Source of the DNA: Diogma glabrata
Taxonomy: Eukaryota; Arthropoda; Insecta; Diptera; Cylindrotomidae
NCBI GenBank assembly: GCA_963693315.1
Contig: OY856186.1
Span: 284,786,492 to 284,850,491 of the forward strand
Direction: 5' to 3'
DNA: 64,000 nucleotides
The notes below the pieces were generated by a model, which worked only from the letters and a program-made list of their open reading frames with translations, made no database searches and was not told where the DNA came from. Below, one piece after another: positions 1 to 11,049 of this stretch (positions within the stretch are counted from its first letter, which is position 1; every line of letters starts with the position of its first letter). The position numbers and the translations under genes are program-made.

Positions 1-744
1 ATGAATCTTAATGTTTCTGTGCGGACAGTTCAAACTCGCTTAAGAGATGCTGGCCTAATTAGTAGCTTCCAAAAGTGTAAACCTCTGATTAGCAAAAAAA
101 ATCAGAAAATGCGCTTGCAATTTGTAAAAGAACATCGAAATAAAGATTGCACTTTCTGGAATAGTATTTTATGGTCAGATGAGTCCAAGTTTGAGCTATT
201 CGCTTCAAAAAAACGTAAAAGGGTGTGGCGTGGACGTGGTGATGGTCTCAAAGACAAGTTTTTAAAGAAGACGGTAAAGCACGGTGGTGGATCCATTATG
301 GTATGGGGATGTTTCGCAGCCAACGGTGTAGGTGTGCTTGCTCTTATTGAGGGGATTATGACTGGTAGAAGTTATGTGGACCTTTTGAAAGAAAATTTAA
401 AAAAATCTGTCTTGAAACTTCACCTTGGACGTCGATATGTATTCCAACAAGACAATGATCCCAAGCACACGTCAAAGGTTGCAAAAGATTTTTTTAAGAA
501 AAATAAAATAAATGTGATTGAATGGCCTCCACAAAGCCCCGACCTAAACCCGATAGAAAATCTTTGGTCATATTTAGATGAAAAAGTTGGTGTAGATAAG
601 CGATCCAACAAAAAAGAGTTTTTTGACGCTCTCAAATCAGCATGGGAGGAAATCAGTATTGATATAACATCAAAACTTGTTAACAGCATGCCCAATCGTT
701 TAGAAGCCGTAAAAAAACAAAAAGGAGGGGCAACACGGTATTAA
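1..744 (+). CDS. Tc1-like DD34E transposase, C-terminal part (5' end outside window)
   Basis: This open frame encodes 247 residues of a Tc1/mariner-superfamily transposase, which cuts and pastes its own element at TA sites. The catalytic triad is visible: D60 in WSDESKF, D151 in QQDNDPKHT and E186 in PQSPDLNPIENLW. There are 34 residues between the second D and the E, which is the DD34E signature of the Tc1 clade. Family members are usually about 340 residues with an N-terminal paired-like helix-turn-helix domain. Only the end of that domain is present, so the true start lies left of the window and the first Met here is probably internal. The frame is uninterrupted to its TAA, so the copy may be young. 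The downstream terminal repeat supports the assignment. Confidence 0.95.
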   Translation: MNLNVSVRTVQTRLRDAGLISSFQKCKPLISKKNQKMRLQFVKEHRNKDCTFWNSILWSDESKFELFASKKRKRVWRGRGDGLKDKFLKKTVKHGGGSIMVWGCFAANGVGVLALIEGIMTGRSYVDLLKENLKKSVLKLHLGRRYVFQQDNDPKHTSKVAKDFFKKNKINVIEWPPQSPDLNPIENLWSYLDEKVGVDKRSNKKEFFDALKSAWEEISIDITSKLVNSMPNRLEAVKKQKGGATRY

Positions 745-1016
745 CTTTTAAGTCTTAAAAGATTTAACATAGTTGTTTAATTTAAAATTTAATCGGTTAC
801 TTTATTTTTTCGTACCAAATTTTAACTTATATGTTTTAATGAATTATTTAACTTTTTTTGAAGTAAAAAACTAAAATGAATTTATATTTTTATAAATGTG
901 TATTTAATAACATTTAATTTATTGCAAATACTTTATTCTGAAATATAAAGATTTGTTTGAAAAAATACATTTTTTTTTTTTTGAATATCGGTTACTTTAT
1001 TTCTGCGCACACTGTA
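1..1016 (+). mobile_element. Tc1-like DNA transposon, right part with IR/DR-type terminus
   Basis: Downstream of the transposase frame the element ends at CACTG (1010-1014) followed by TA (1015-1016), the expected TA target site. A direct repeat with the core ATCGGTTACTTTATTT occurs twice in the 3' region. The inner copy is near 792-807 and the outer copy near 986-1003, just inside the end. Two transposase-site-like repeats about 200 bp apart match the IR/DR arrangement known from some Tc1-like elements. The left terminus is outside the window. Confidence 0.85.
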
Positions 1017-1899
1017 CGTACATAACTTTTCTAAGAAAATTGGAAATGTAACATTTTGGAGTGGACCTCCACATATGTGTGTGAATCGTCGTATGTGGAC
1101 ACAAATTTATCCAACGCTTGCTCAACAACGGATGATTCGATTTCAACAAAATGGTCACAATCGATGTATCAATGGTGTAACTTAAAGTTCCACCGAAATC
1201 GGTTAATTTGTTTTTTAATGGTCTCCAAAAAACTGGAAATCATCTCTTATAAATATCTTGATCATGAAAAATTTTATCAAGATCATTGACTTACCATTTT
1301 GTTTGTCATCATGTCAGCAATTTATAATGACATTTGTATAAACAATTGCTTTTACTTTTGAGTTTTTAAGAAAATGTGAAAAACTATGTGTTTAGCCGGG
1401 TTTACTGGACATGGAAGATCTGACTTATTTTTAAAATTTGAAAGGGGTCAGTGGATCGCCTGAACAACTATTTATTTGAAACTTCAATAAAACACAGTCC
1501 TGACCAACCGATCACCACAACTAATATTTAACGTGACTCCACTTATGTCAAATTGTCTTTTTGTTTGTTTGTTTTCTTCTCTTTGTCTCCGAGAGGAATA
1601 GTTATGTCTTCCCATAAACGTGCATAAATTTTTCATTTGATTCAAAACTGTACAATTATTGCGAGTTTTTTAAATCTATAAGAAAAAAATCTTACCACAA
1701 AAAATAATAGTTTCATCCTTCCTGCGACTGTACAAAAAGAAATAAAAAAATGACGTTTGAAAAAATTGGCTATAATTAAACTTATAATTTTTGATATTTT
1801 ATAAATGAAAAAGGTTTGACAGCAAGTTTTCATAATATACTTTGAAAATATTTACATAACTTAAATATTTGTTCGTGTCGTGAAAATGAAAGAGAAAAA
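1017..1899. other. Noncoding spacer
   Basis: AT-rich DNA with no convincing coding exon, RNA gene or terminal repeat. A short TTTG-rich simple stretch lies at about 1558-1575. A 77-codon open frame at 1056-1289 has no recognisable domain. Confidence 0.5.
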
Positions 1900-2199
1900 A
1901 AAGTCAGTCAAGTGCGAATAAAATTAGCTCGCCGAGGGTTCTGTGAACGTAGAAGAACTAACTGACAAAAATTATTCACATAAAGATGTGTTGTAGACTT
2001 TTTATATTGCCAGACCATAGGCGCATAAAAATGATTTTCTCCTCGTAAATGGCAATAGCAATTGAAATTTGACGCAAATTATACACAAAATGTTACATCT
2101 CGTTACATATTAGCAATAGCAAATTAGGATAACTAAAGAGATATTCAATTACACCAACTTGATGGTTTAAATTGGAAAATATACATTATTAATTCAAAT

Positions 2200-2440
2200 A
2201 ACAATTCAATAATAATTGACAATAATTCAAAAACTGTGCACCTCAAAATTCTAAAAAAAACTTCGTTATAGTTTTAGTTCAGGGTTTATCAAATTTCCTA
2301 TCTATGTGTGTTTTTCCAAATTTTCTGTAAATCAACGTCGAAACATAGGGTGGGGGGCAACTTTTTGTCCCACTTTTTTGACAATTATTCAAAAACTGCG
2401 CACGGGAAAATTCTAAAAAAAAGTTGCAATGTTTCTTAAA
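2200..2440. repeat. Diverged tandem pair inside the interspersed repeat
   Basis: The phrase ATTCAAAAACTGYGCAC followed by AAATTCTAAAAAAAA occurs twice, near 2225 and 2390, about 165 bp apart. The intervening sequence carries a G-rich run (GGGTGGGGGG). Confidence 0.55.
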
Positions 2441-2869
2441 TTAAGTGCTCTTTCATATGATATCTCACATATGGCTGGGTTTTAATAGTGGTTTAACCAA
2501 TCAGTGTTTAATGTATTTGTTTATTCTTAAGCAAAAGTTTAAGATTCGAGCGAGGCACGAGCGAGAATTTTTAATTTGCGAGAGAATAAAATACATTAAA
2601 CACGAATTGATTACATTACATTATTTTGACAAAGAATTATCTATTATATAAAATAGAAACGTTTTCTACAATTAAAACAATATTTATTGTTTTAATTGAG
2701 AAATCAAATTTCTGATTAAAAAAAGTCAGGCAAGTGCGAATATAATTCGCTCGCTGACGGTTTCGTGTATTTAATATTTGAGAAAACAACAGTTTTTGTG
2801 AGCATAGTTTCATGTTGGGTTGCATTTCACTCAAAGCTGTTTATGGTGGCTAAAGAAAGCTTCAATGTC

Positions 2870-3480
2870 AGGGGTTGTCAGGAAATTTTTTTCACATTTT
2901 TGAACATAACTCAAAAACAGCGTTTTAAAATTACCAAAAAAAATTGTCTTGGACTAGAAAAAATTAACCTTTCATATGACACACCTCACTTCCCAAAATC
3001 AAAAATAATTTTTTTTCAAAATTTCTACCCTCAACCCCTTCAAAATAACATTTGAAATGATGAGCCGACCGCTATAGATTTCATTCAATCTTTACAACAT
3101 TGCCCATAACCATGAATTTTTCCAAATTTTTTCTTTTGTAATGTTCGAAGTTAAGGGGAGGGGGGACAGGAAATTTTTTTCACATTTTTGAACATAACTC
3201 AAAAACTGCCCTTTTAAAAATTACAAAAAAAATATTTTTGGACTAGAAAAAAATTAACCTTTCATATGACACTCCACCCCACCCAACAAGGTCAAAAATG
3301 ATTTTTTCACAAAATTTGGAAATTTTTTTCACATTTTTGAACATAACTCAAAAACTGCCCTTTTAAAAATTACAAAAAAAAATATTTTTGGACTAGAAAA
3401 AAATTAACCTTTCATATGTGATATGACACTCCACCACACTCAACAAGGTCAAAAATAATTTTTTTTTCAAAATTTTCACT
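2870..3480. repeat. Imperfect tandem repeats, about 150-300 bp units
   Basis: Three units share CACATTTTTGAACATAACTC, then a run of A/T, GGACTAGAAAAAA, and TTAACCTTTCATATG. They begin near 2885, 3165 and 3320. An ATTTGAAATGATGAGCCGAC segment recurs near 3050 and 3500, so a larger unit was also duplicated. Confidence 0.8.
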
Positions 3481-3646
3481 CTCAACCCCCTCAAAATAAC
3501 ATTTGAAATGATGAGCCGACCGCTATAGTTTTCGTTCAATCTTTACAACATTGCCCATAACCATGCATTTTTAAAAAATTTTTCTTGTGTAATGTTCGAA
3601 GTTAAGGGGGGGACAGGAGAAACAACACTTTTTTTTTGGCAATATT

Positions 3647-3778
3647 ACAAGAACTAAGCAGTCGAAAAATCAATGAGTTTTTTTTAAAAAATATTTTCGA
3701 TTTTCGAATATCACAAGAACTAAGCAGTCGAAAAATCAATGAGTTTTTTTTAAAAAATATTTTCGATTTTTCTAAACC
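3647..3778. repeat. 66-bp tandem duplication
   Basis: A 66-bp unit starting ACAAGAACTAAGCAGTCG is repeated head to tail at 3647 and 3713 with almost no change. The open frame across it is repeat-derived and not a gene. Confidence 0.9.
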
Positions 3779-4640
3779 AAACTCGATTGCTTACAAAAAT
3801 CTTTTGTTTTACTATCTCCTTATCTATGTTCATAAAATATAGATGAAAACAAATATTTGATTTTTTTTGTTATCAGTAGGCGTGGGAAAACACATTTAAA
3901 AACTGTAGAAAATTTCAACTTGATAGCACTTATAGTTTGTGAGTAAAATGACATGTAGAAATTCGGACGGACACCGAAGTCTCACCAATAGGGTACCGTT
4001 TTTACTTTTTTAAAGTACGGAACCCTAAAAACCCCGATGATAAAAAAACCTCAATCCCAAAAATCAACCAAATTCAACTAAAAAAAATAAGAGAATTTTT
4101 AACTTAAAATTTGATTTTGAACAAAACGTATCATAGCTATTGTGATTATAATTTTTAAAATAATTTTAATACCATCAAAACAATTTGACCAAATGGAATC
4201 ATACCAATTGAATAATGATAATGTTTTTATAGGAAAATTTTCATTAGACAATAGGTTAAGTTCATTAGGCTATAGGTTAGAAAACGATACAATAATTATA
4301 ATACATACTATTATTATGAAAAAAACATACAAATTAAGCTGATATTAATAAATGGAAAAGAATAAATGGTGTTTCCACCTTGTCATTCCCACCTCCTTGA
4401 TAAATACGATTATAAGTATTTTACACTTCGCTATTTTTTTCGTTCAAAAGTTACCACTTTTTCTATTTTTTATTTTATCTCTTATTACCACTGTATCCGT
4501 CATATTCAGGGGACAGGTTAGGTTTATACGAATCGTAAATTTCAGGTCCATAGGATTTATAGTTTATGAAATAACCGATTTTAATACAAAAACACATCGT
4601 AGTCTCACCAATAGTGTTCCGTATAAAAAACGGAACCCTA

Positions 4641-4986
4641 AAAACGGTACTTTTCGAAACAAGCATTTTTTTTTTTTAATAATTTAGTTTAGTTTCATTA
4701 TTTAGACACTTTGAATATCCGAAGATACCATGTCAACTATAAAGGAAGGAGATGAGGAAAATGGAAGGAATATTGTTTTAAATGACGATGGACATTTTCT
4801 TTAAATGCCTGAGGGGAAAATTCATTGGGTAATACATTGAGGAGGGCATTGAGTTCCACAATTTGGCCACTCTATTAAAATAGTCGTTCTGGAAGGACAC
4901 AGTTCTACAACGAGGTATTTGTAAGCATGTTTAAAAAATTAAAAAAATTCATCTTCAAATATAAACATTTTTTGTCAGTGTAATAA
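4641..4986. other. Noncoding flank of the LTR element
   Basis: No coding exon, RNA gene or repeat structure recognised. The last bases form one side of the LTR element's target-site duplication. Confidence 0.5.
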
Positions 4987-4990
4987 ATAT

Positions 4991-5702
4991 TGTTACTAGT
5001 GCAGAAAAATCTAGACGATTACAGAAAGATCTAAACGATTACGGTCACTTCCAGGAAAATAAAATCAACAAACAAGTTAATGAAATGAATATTGTTGTTG
5101 TTGTCTCTTCTTAGAAATAGGGTCAACATAAACGATTTTATGAATCAAATCAACATAACGTAAAATAATCGAGTATTCTAATGTTTTCTCAAGGTTTTTG
5201 GAAAGTGATGTCGAATTATCTAGAAGTATTGCAGAAGGTATATAAGAAAAATACCTTTTGTAGTTTTTAATTAGTTTTATTTTAGACCTGCGACAGTAAA
5301 GTGAAATTAAATGTAAAATTAGTTTTATTTTAAAGCTGCGATAGTGAAGTTAAAATTATAAAAGTGATCTTTAAATTAGTTTTTGTGTAAAATTATTTTG
5401 TAAATAATGTTTAAAGTGTTATTAAGTAGAAATAATTTGTGTATTATTTTAAACGTTGTATTACTGGAAATTTCTACAATCAACCGTTGGAGTTTCTGAA
5501 GCTGTTAAAAGAATATTCTAGTTGGGAATATTGTTTGCTGTATTGTTTTCCTATTGTTGTGGAACAATTAAGTTGTTGAATACTTAATAAAACCTGGTGT
5601 TTGTGCTTACTAATCAGTGATCGAACTCAGGAAGAGATTGGGAATTACGTTTATCGAATTGAGAGTAAGGCCAATTCGAAGGAAGGTTGGAAAAACGTAA
5701 CA
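4991..5702 (+). repeat. 5' LTR (712 bp)
   Basis: Starts TGTTACTAGTGCAG and ends AAAAACGTAACA, with TG...CA ends inside short inverted repeats. The same sequence recurs at 7891-7940 plus 12541-13206. Confidence 0.95.
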
Positions 5703-5720
5703 TTGGTGACAGCGGCGGGA
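5703..5720 (+). other. Primer-binding-like site
   Basis: TTGGTGACAGCGGCGGG directly follows the 5' LTR. A TGG-starting motif here is the usual place for tRNA-primed minus-strand synthesis. The primer tRNA was not identified. Confidence 0.6.
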
Positions 5721-5737
5721 TTAGTTAGCTGTTAATA

Positions 5738-6597
5738 ATGGTTTTATTAAGTGATTTGAAGGTTCTTGAGTTAAAGAAAGAACTAGAACAACGTGGATTG
5801 TCAACAAGCGGAAACAAAACTGAATTAATGCTACGGCTTCGACAAGGTATGGAAGCCAATGGAATGGAGTGGAAAGTTACCAGTTTGGAATTGTTACAAC
5901 AAATACTGATTCAGTTGATGAGGACAAAAGTTTTGTTGCGGAAACAACATCTTCATTGCCACCTGCAAATTGTGATTTTACGCAGTTAATGGCTATGATG
6001 CAACAGATGAGTTTGAACATCAGCCAACAAATAAATTTGAATATGAATCAGAAACTGGATGCCGTAAATACCAGCATGAATCAGATGAATGCTAATATGG
6101 CTGTCAATAAAGAGGAAATGAATCAAAGTTTGTCTGCAACCAAGGAAGAAATCAGCTGCAACATCAATCAACAATGGGCTGCAAATAAAGAAGAAATCAG
6201 TAACATCAATCAACAGTTAGAAGCAATAAACACAAACATTGCTATGAGTCGCGACGAAGTCAAACAAATTATGGATGAGAAACTTCAACAAATGTCAACG
6301 GCATTCGATGGAAAAGTCGAGAAGATTCAAAGCGAAATCCAAGAACTAGAACAAAAAGTGCTTGACGAAAACAAAAAGGTACTTTCCAAAGTTGATGATT
6401 TTGAAAAGAGGTTGCAGGACGTTGAAACGACTAAAGTTATTTCCCAGGTGGTACATCAAGTAGCAAATATCAAACTAAAACCACCATCATACGATGGAAC
6501 AACATCGTTCGGCATCTTCAAGTTCCAGTTCGAAACCGCCGCAGATCAAAATATTTCATTGATGGTATCCGAGAATCAGAAACCAGGATCAAAGTAA
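5738..6597 (+). pseudogene. gag: gag N-terminal part: SAP domain, coiled coil, start of capsid (frameshifted)
   Basis: The first 42 codons from the ATG at 5738 resemble a SAP domain, with the pattern LSDLKVLELKKELEQRGL then SGNKTELMLRL. Such DNA/RNA-binding motifs occur in some gypsy-type Gag proteins. A frameshift near 5865 moves the frame. From about 5869 a long Gln/Asn/Met-rich heptad region (ISQQINLNMNQKL, repeated NKEEI blocks) predicts a coiled coil. It then reaches a capsid-like start with KPPSYDGTTSFGIFKFQFE. The capsid is cut short at about 6550, where a deletion joins it out of frame to a later capsid segment. The frame is therefore broken twice and full Gag cannot be made without frameshifting. 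Confidence 0.8.
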
Positions 6598-7853
6598 TGA
6601 CTACACCTAAGGCGACTTTCCATGAAACTGTCGCATACGCAATGCAATATGAGATGGTACAGAGGATGTGTATGCCATCTGGAGGATGCAGAAAAAGGAA
6701 TGTAGAGGGGAACATCAAAGGGGAAGTTTTGGCACACAGAGGTAGAAGCGACATCAGATGCTGGGTATGTGACGAAGAGGGTCACATGGCACGGGAGTGC
6801 AAGAAAAACGGAGAAGCAGACAGATTGTCGTCTTCTGTGAAAAACAGAGGAGCCGAAGAAATGGAGCACGTAGGGTTCAGGAACAGCACTAGAAAACTCC
6901 TGTGCTGGATATGTAGGAAATCGGGCCATATCTCACAGGACTGCTGGAACAGGAAGCGTGACAGATCTTCGTCTCCTATTCAACGGAAGTCTGTTGAAGG
7001 TGCAACTGTAAAGCCAAAAAGTGAGGAGAATGCAGCCTACATTCCAATTTCAAGAATTGCGGTAAATGCTGGAAGCTTGGGTATCAACGGACAACTTGAA
7101 GGTAAAGGTTGCTTCATGACACTGGATACAGGTTCAGCTCGAACATTCGTTCGCAAAGGTTTAATTGACGGTGTTTTGGAACCATCAGATGGATTGAAAC
7201 TCCAAACAGTAACTGGAGAATGCGCTGAAATAGAAGGTAAAAGAATCGCTGAAATAAAATTGGGAAATAACCGCTATCAACAAGAGGTGCTAGTGGCAGA
7301 CATTATGGATGAAGTCATTTTGGGGATGGACTTCATGAAGGCGAAGGGATTAGTCTTCGATTTTGGATGTGGAATCATAAAGGTTAATAATGTTGAGATG
7401 CCACTACTTGTGAATGAGGCAGAGTCAACAAATATTGGCAGCGATGAGCAACTACGCAGTGCAGAAGAAAATCCAGCACCATCCATACAGATGAGGGAGA
7501 GAAACTTCAACCGACGCAGACGTTTAAACAAACGCCGAAAGTTAAAAAGGAAACAGGTCCAAGTCCATAACGAGGTGAGCGATGTAAAAGAGGTGGTTCA
7601 AATAGCTGCAAACGGGGATGAATCGCAGCTGAAAATGAGAATGGTTCGGAGACATGGCATTGTGAAACTCCTAAAGGGAAATGATAAGAAGCACTTTAGA
7701 AATAACGAGAATCCCTACTCATCACGGTGGGCTGACATAAAACAAAGTAATGGTCCAGTACTTAGAAAGGAACCGGAAGTAATTCTAAACAGCCTGAGAA
7801 ATAGGAAAAGAAAAAAAATGTTTTTGGATTCAATAATTGGAGGAGAGAGCTAG
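6597..7853 (+). CDS. gag C-terminus plus retropepsin-like protease
   Basis: This 418-residue frame starts in the end of the capsid region; open sequence continues upstream to about 6555, so the Met at 6597 may not be a natural start. It has two CCHC zinc knuckles (residues 55-68 and 103-116), which bind RNA during packaging. A retropepsin follows with catalytic DTGS at 177-180 and the conserved ILGMDF at 241-246. After the protease comes a basic Arg/Lys-rich stretch (about 290-320) and an unrecognised tail up to the stop. In complete relatives the reverse transcriptase would follow the protease. Here the tail runs straight to the purine tract, so most of pol has been deleted. The intact reading frame over protease is notable for such a reduced copy. 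Confidence 0.85.
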   Translation: MTTPKATFHETVAYAMQYEMVQRMCMPSGGCRKRNVEGNIKGEVLAHRGRSDIRCWVCDEEGHMARECKKNGEADRLSSSVKNRGAEEMEHVGFRNSTRKLLCWICRKSGHISQDCWNRKRDRSSSPIQRKSVEGATVKPKSEENAAYIPISRIAVNAGSLGINGQLEGKGCFMTLDTGSARTFVRKGLIDGVLEPSDGLKLQTVTGECAEIEGKRIAEIKLGNNRYQQEVLVADIMDEVILGMDFMKAKGLVFDFGCGIIKVNNVEMPLLVNEAESTNIGSDEQLRSAEENPAPSIQMRERNFNRRRRLNKRRKLKRKQVQVHNEVSDVKEVVQIAANGDESQLKMRMVRRHGIVKLLKGNDKKHFRNNENPYSSRWADIKQSNGPVLRKEPEVILNSLRNRKRKKMFLDSIIGGES

Positions 7854-7878
7854 ATCCTGTTCGGGACGAACAGGCTTA

Positions 7879-7890
7879 AGTGGAGGGTAA
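7879..7890 (+). other. Polypurine tract
   Basis: AGTGGAGGGTAA lies immediately before the 3' LTR, the expected plus-strand priming site. Confidence 0.75.
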
Positions 7891-8112
7891 TGTTACGAGT
7901 GCAGAAAAATCTAGACGATTACAGAAAGATCTAAACGATTTTTTTTTTTTTTTTTTTTTTAACATTTATTTTCTTAAAAATTTGCATTTATACAAGAAAA
8001 TATTACATAATAGTGTTATATCTACTTTTAACTCAAAAGAAAAATAGTAAATTCAATTCACTTTAATAAGACAAATCATGAACAACAAATCAAGAACAAC
8101 AACAACAGCAAT

Positions 8113-11049
8113 TTAACAGTAACCTTCATGCGATAAATTATACTCACAAACAAATTCATCGTATAGAATTTTTTTTATTCCTTTTTTAAAAATATTTATT
8201 GGACTAGTTTTTAAATCTTTTGGTAATTCGTTAAATAGTTTTATCCCTTTGTATAAGACACTAGCTTGACCAATGTTGGTCTTATAATGTGGTAATCGAA
8301 AATGGCTACAAATTCTGCTTTCTCTATTGGTTACACATAGATTTGTTATAAGATCATTATTGTATTTAATCAAATTATGATTCATTTTATAAATAATAAC
8401 AAGAAACTCGTACTCTATTAGCTTTGATATAGGCAATAGATTTTCAGAATACAACATAACTGTAGGTGTTAAGATATGAAAACCTTTCAATGCTTTTATT
8501 GATAGATTTTGAAGAACCTGAAGCTCGTCAATCTTAGTTTGAGTTGTCGCACCCCATATGTTGATAAGGTATAGAAGATGTGAATGAACGTATGAGAAAT
8601 ATAGGTTGAGTAACATTTCTTTGGGTAAGTATTTTCCCACACGTCTGAACACACATATTATTGGAGAAATTTTTGATTTTATAAAATGTATATGTTTATT
8701 CCAATTTAGTTGCGAATTTATATGGAGTCCTAGGTAGCAAAAAGTGTGGACTTTTTTAATAATTTCGTTATTAGTAGTTTTAATTTCAAATAGATTGTCA
8801 TAGTCAGTAGGTTTGTGTTTTAAATAGAATATCATAAAGCTTGATTTTTCATAATTTAGTTTCATTTTATTATTCGAAAACCAAATTTGTAGGATGTTGA
8901 GATCAGATTTTAGTGCAGAATCAAGGTCTGATATATGTTTTGTCCCATAAATTAAAGCAGCATCATCTGCATAGAGTTGGAGTTGACCTTGTAAGGGCAA
9001 CTTAAAAATGTCGTTAATATAACATAAAAAGAGAAGGGGGCCTAGAACAGATCCTTGAGGCACACCGCATTCTAAATGTTTTTTATTTGAAATATGTTGA
9101 GCAACTTTAGTAGAATGAGTTCTGTTTCTTAAATAGTCTTCTAATAGGGAAAGAGAATTACTTTTAACTCCCATAAATTCTAATTTTGTACCAAGAATCG
9201 GATAATCTACACAATCAAAAGCACTCTTTATATCGAGAAAGAGAACACATGTAATCAATTTCTTCTCTAGATTATTTAATATATTTTCAAATAGATTTAA
9301 GGTTGCTGAAAGTGTGCTACTTTTCTTAAGAAACCCGAATTGATATTTGTTTATCAATTTATTTTTTTCTAGGTGTGATTCAAGTTGTTTTTTGATAACT
9401 ATTTCAAAAATTTTGGAAAAACAAGGCAAAATGGATATCGGACGATAATTAGTGGGCTCTAGTTTATTTCCTGATTTGTGTATAGGTATGATTCTGGCTT
9501 CTTTTAATTCATAGGGCAAAATTCCTGTATCAAAAGAATCATTTATTGCTGTGGCTATCAGACTTGATATAACTGGGGCAAATTGTTGAATAAGCTTTGG
9601 AGATATATTATCCCAGCCAGCAGCGGCTGTAGGTTTTAATTCAGATATTACATTTGTAACCTCTTCCTCATTAACGTGATTGAATTCGTGTAATTCACTA
9701 GTTATAATATATTGTAGCAAGCTGTTGTCATAACGAATATTGGGAAAAAATTGGGTTATACTCTTTCCAGCCGCATTGAAATGTTCATTAAAACTTTCAG
9801 CCACGACAGCTGGATTTGATTCTATAACACCACTAATTTTCAGTTTGATTTCCATTGGTGTATAATCATGGTTGTGGTTGTTTAGAATCTGGCGAAAAAG
9901 TTTCCAAGTACTTTTTGGATTGTCAAGGCAAGAGGTAAACTGCGATGTATAATATTTTTTCTTTTCCAATTCTATTTCTGTTTGAATCACAAGCTTCAGA
10001 CTCCTAAATCTCTCAAAATAGTATGTATTTGATGGGTATTTCTTTTTTAATCTGTAGAATTTATCACGCATCTTAATTTTCGTTTTCAAATTTTGGGTGA
10101 ACCATGGTTTCTTAAATTTAGTTTGGTTGATCTTTTGTTGGATTATTTTTGAGCTATCCAAAAGTTTTTGAACTAGATCTTGATAAAATAAATAAAAATT
10201 TGTATATAGAGGGTCAACATTTGATAAATGTGCATGTACGGCATAAGTATCGATCAACAATTTTGTTTTAGTTATAGTTTTGTTTATGTTGGGAACGAAA
10301 CACCTTGCAAGTATATACTTGTGATCACTAAAACTTATATCATCAGTAAGAGTTAAAAATGAAAACCTTGTGGATGTTAAAACGTGATCTATAAGTGTTC
10401 CAATTTGGTTGGAAATACGCGTGGCATATTTTCTTTCAATTTTGTTAACAATTTCAAAACCATTTGCAGCTAAAACAGAACTATAATTGGTAACATCTGT
10501 CGCAAAAGCATTTAAAAGATTTATATTAAAATCGCCAAAAACAAGCGATGTTCTGTATCTTACTAGTCTTTCATTCAGGTATTCTAAAAATTGAGGTATG
10601 GATGTATGAGGTGGTCTATAGATCCCTATTATATTAGCATCCAACAGTCGACTTTTTATAATTAAAAAATCGTTTTCCAATATACTACAAGCTTCCACCA
10701 AATCACACTTAAGATATTTTGAAGCGAAAATTGTAATACCACCACCATCTCGTCCTTCACGAGTCACATGAAATGCATCAAAACCATCCAGATTAAAAAA
10801 TTGAACTTCACCAAGATATAAAAAAGTTTCCACCAACACAATAACTTCTACTTTAATATTTAAAGTATTCAAAAATTCCTCTAATTTCGCTAATTTGTTA
10901 CGGAGGCGGTTTATATTTATATACAAAAAATTAATGCCTTTATGATTAGAAATTGCTGTTTCTGAGTTAAATTCGCATAATTTGGTATAATATTTGTTGC
11001 TGTTGTTGCTGTTGATGCCACCGTTCATGTCATTAAATTCATTATCCAT
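8113..11049 (-). CDS. LINE ORF2: AP-type endonuclease and reverse transcriptase
   Basis: This 978-residue protein nicks target DNA and copies the element RNA in place. The N-terminal exonuclease-endonuclease-phosphatase domain spans about residues 38-260 and keeps the expected residues: N45 (YININR), E74 (LVETF), GDFN at 172-175, D221 (TLIDHVL) and SDH at 241-243. The reverse transcriptase spans about 470-760, with NYRPISILPCFSKIFE, LDIKSAFDCVD, GVPQGSVLGPLLF and the catalytic YADD near residue 692. The C-terminal part has a typical thumb/connection region without a zinc knuckle that I could see. The length fits a complete ORF2 of the CR1/Jockey group. No stop or frameshift interrupts it. I did not place it in a named clade. 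Confidence 0.95.
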   Translation of the reverse strand: MDNEFNDMNGGINSNNSNKYYTKLCEFNSETAISNHKGINFLYININRLRNKLAKLEEFLNTLNIKVEVIVLVETFLYLGEVQFFNLDGFDAFHVTREGRDGGGITIFASKYLKCDLVEACSILENDFLIIKSRLLDANIIGIYRPPHTSIPQFLEYLNERLVRYRTSLVFGDFNINLLNAFATDVTNYSSVLAANGFEIVNKIERKYATRISNQIGTLIDHVLTSTRFSFLTLTDDISFSDHKYILARCFVPNINKTITKTKLLIDTYAVHAHLSNVDPLYTNFYLFYQDLVQKLLDSSKIIQQKINQTKFKKPWFTQNLKTKIKMRDKFYRLKKKYPSNTYYFERFRSLKLVIQTEIELEKKKYYTSQFTSCLDNPKSTWKLFRQILNNHNHDYTPMEIKLKISGVIESNPAVVAESFNEHFNAAGKSITQFFPNIRYDNSLLQYIITSELHEFNHVNEEEVTNVISELKPTAAAGWDNISPKLIQQFAPVISSLIATAINDSFDTGILPYELKEARIIPIHKSGNKLEPTNYRPISILPCFSKIFEIVIKKQLESHLEKNKLINKYQFGFLKKSSTLSATLNLFENILNNLEKKLITCVLFLDIKSAFDCVDYPILGTKLEFMGVKSNSLSLLEDYLRNRTHSTKVAQHISNKKHLECGVPQGSVLGPLLFLCYINDIFKLPLQGQLQLYADDAALIYGTKHISDLDSALKSDLNILQIWFSNNKMKLNYEKSSFMIFYLKHKPTDYDNLFEIKTTNNEIIKKVHTFCYLGLHINSQLNWNKHIHFIKSKISPIICVFRRVGKYLPKEMLLNLYFSYVHSHLLYLINIWGATTQTKIDELQVLQNLSIKALKGFHILTPTVMLYSENLLPISKLIEYEFLVIIYKMNHNLIKYNNDLITNLCVTNRESRICSHFRLPHYKTNIGQASVLYKGIKLFNELPKDLKTSPINIFKKGIKKILYDEFVCEYNLSHEGYC

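Larger units (their letters stand above)
1900..4640. repeat. Interspersed repeat family with GGGTTCYGT / ACGGAACCCTA hallmarks
   Basis: The left-type hallmark, a GTCAGKCAAGTGCGAATA segment followed by AATTMGCTCGC, occurs at about 1903-1940 and again at about 2725-2765. The right-type hallmark has a GAAGTCTCACCAATAG core followed by a palindromic tail ending ACGGAACCCTAAAAA. It occurs at about 3978-4030 and again at about 4592-4640. Sequences with these two ends are known from memory as abundant dispersed repeats in several insect genomes. I could not compare them to a library. The layout suggests two partly nested copies. No protein is encoded. Confidence 0.6.

Noticed and set aside
4352..4687. 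111-codon open frame with hydrophobic start
   Set aside because: It lies in the ACGGAACCC repeat family and has no recognisable domain.
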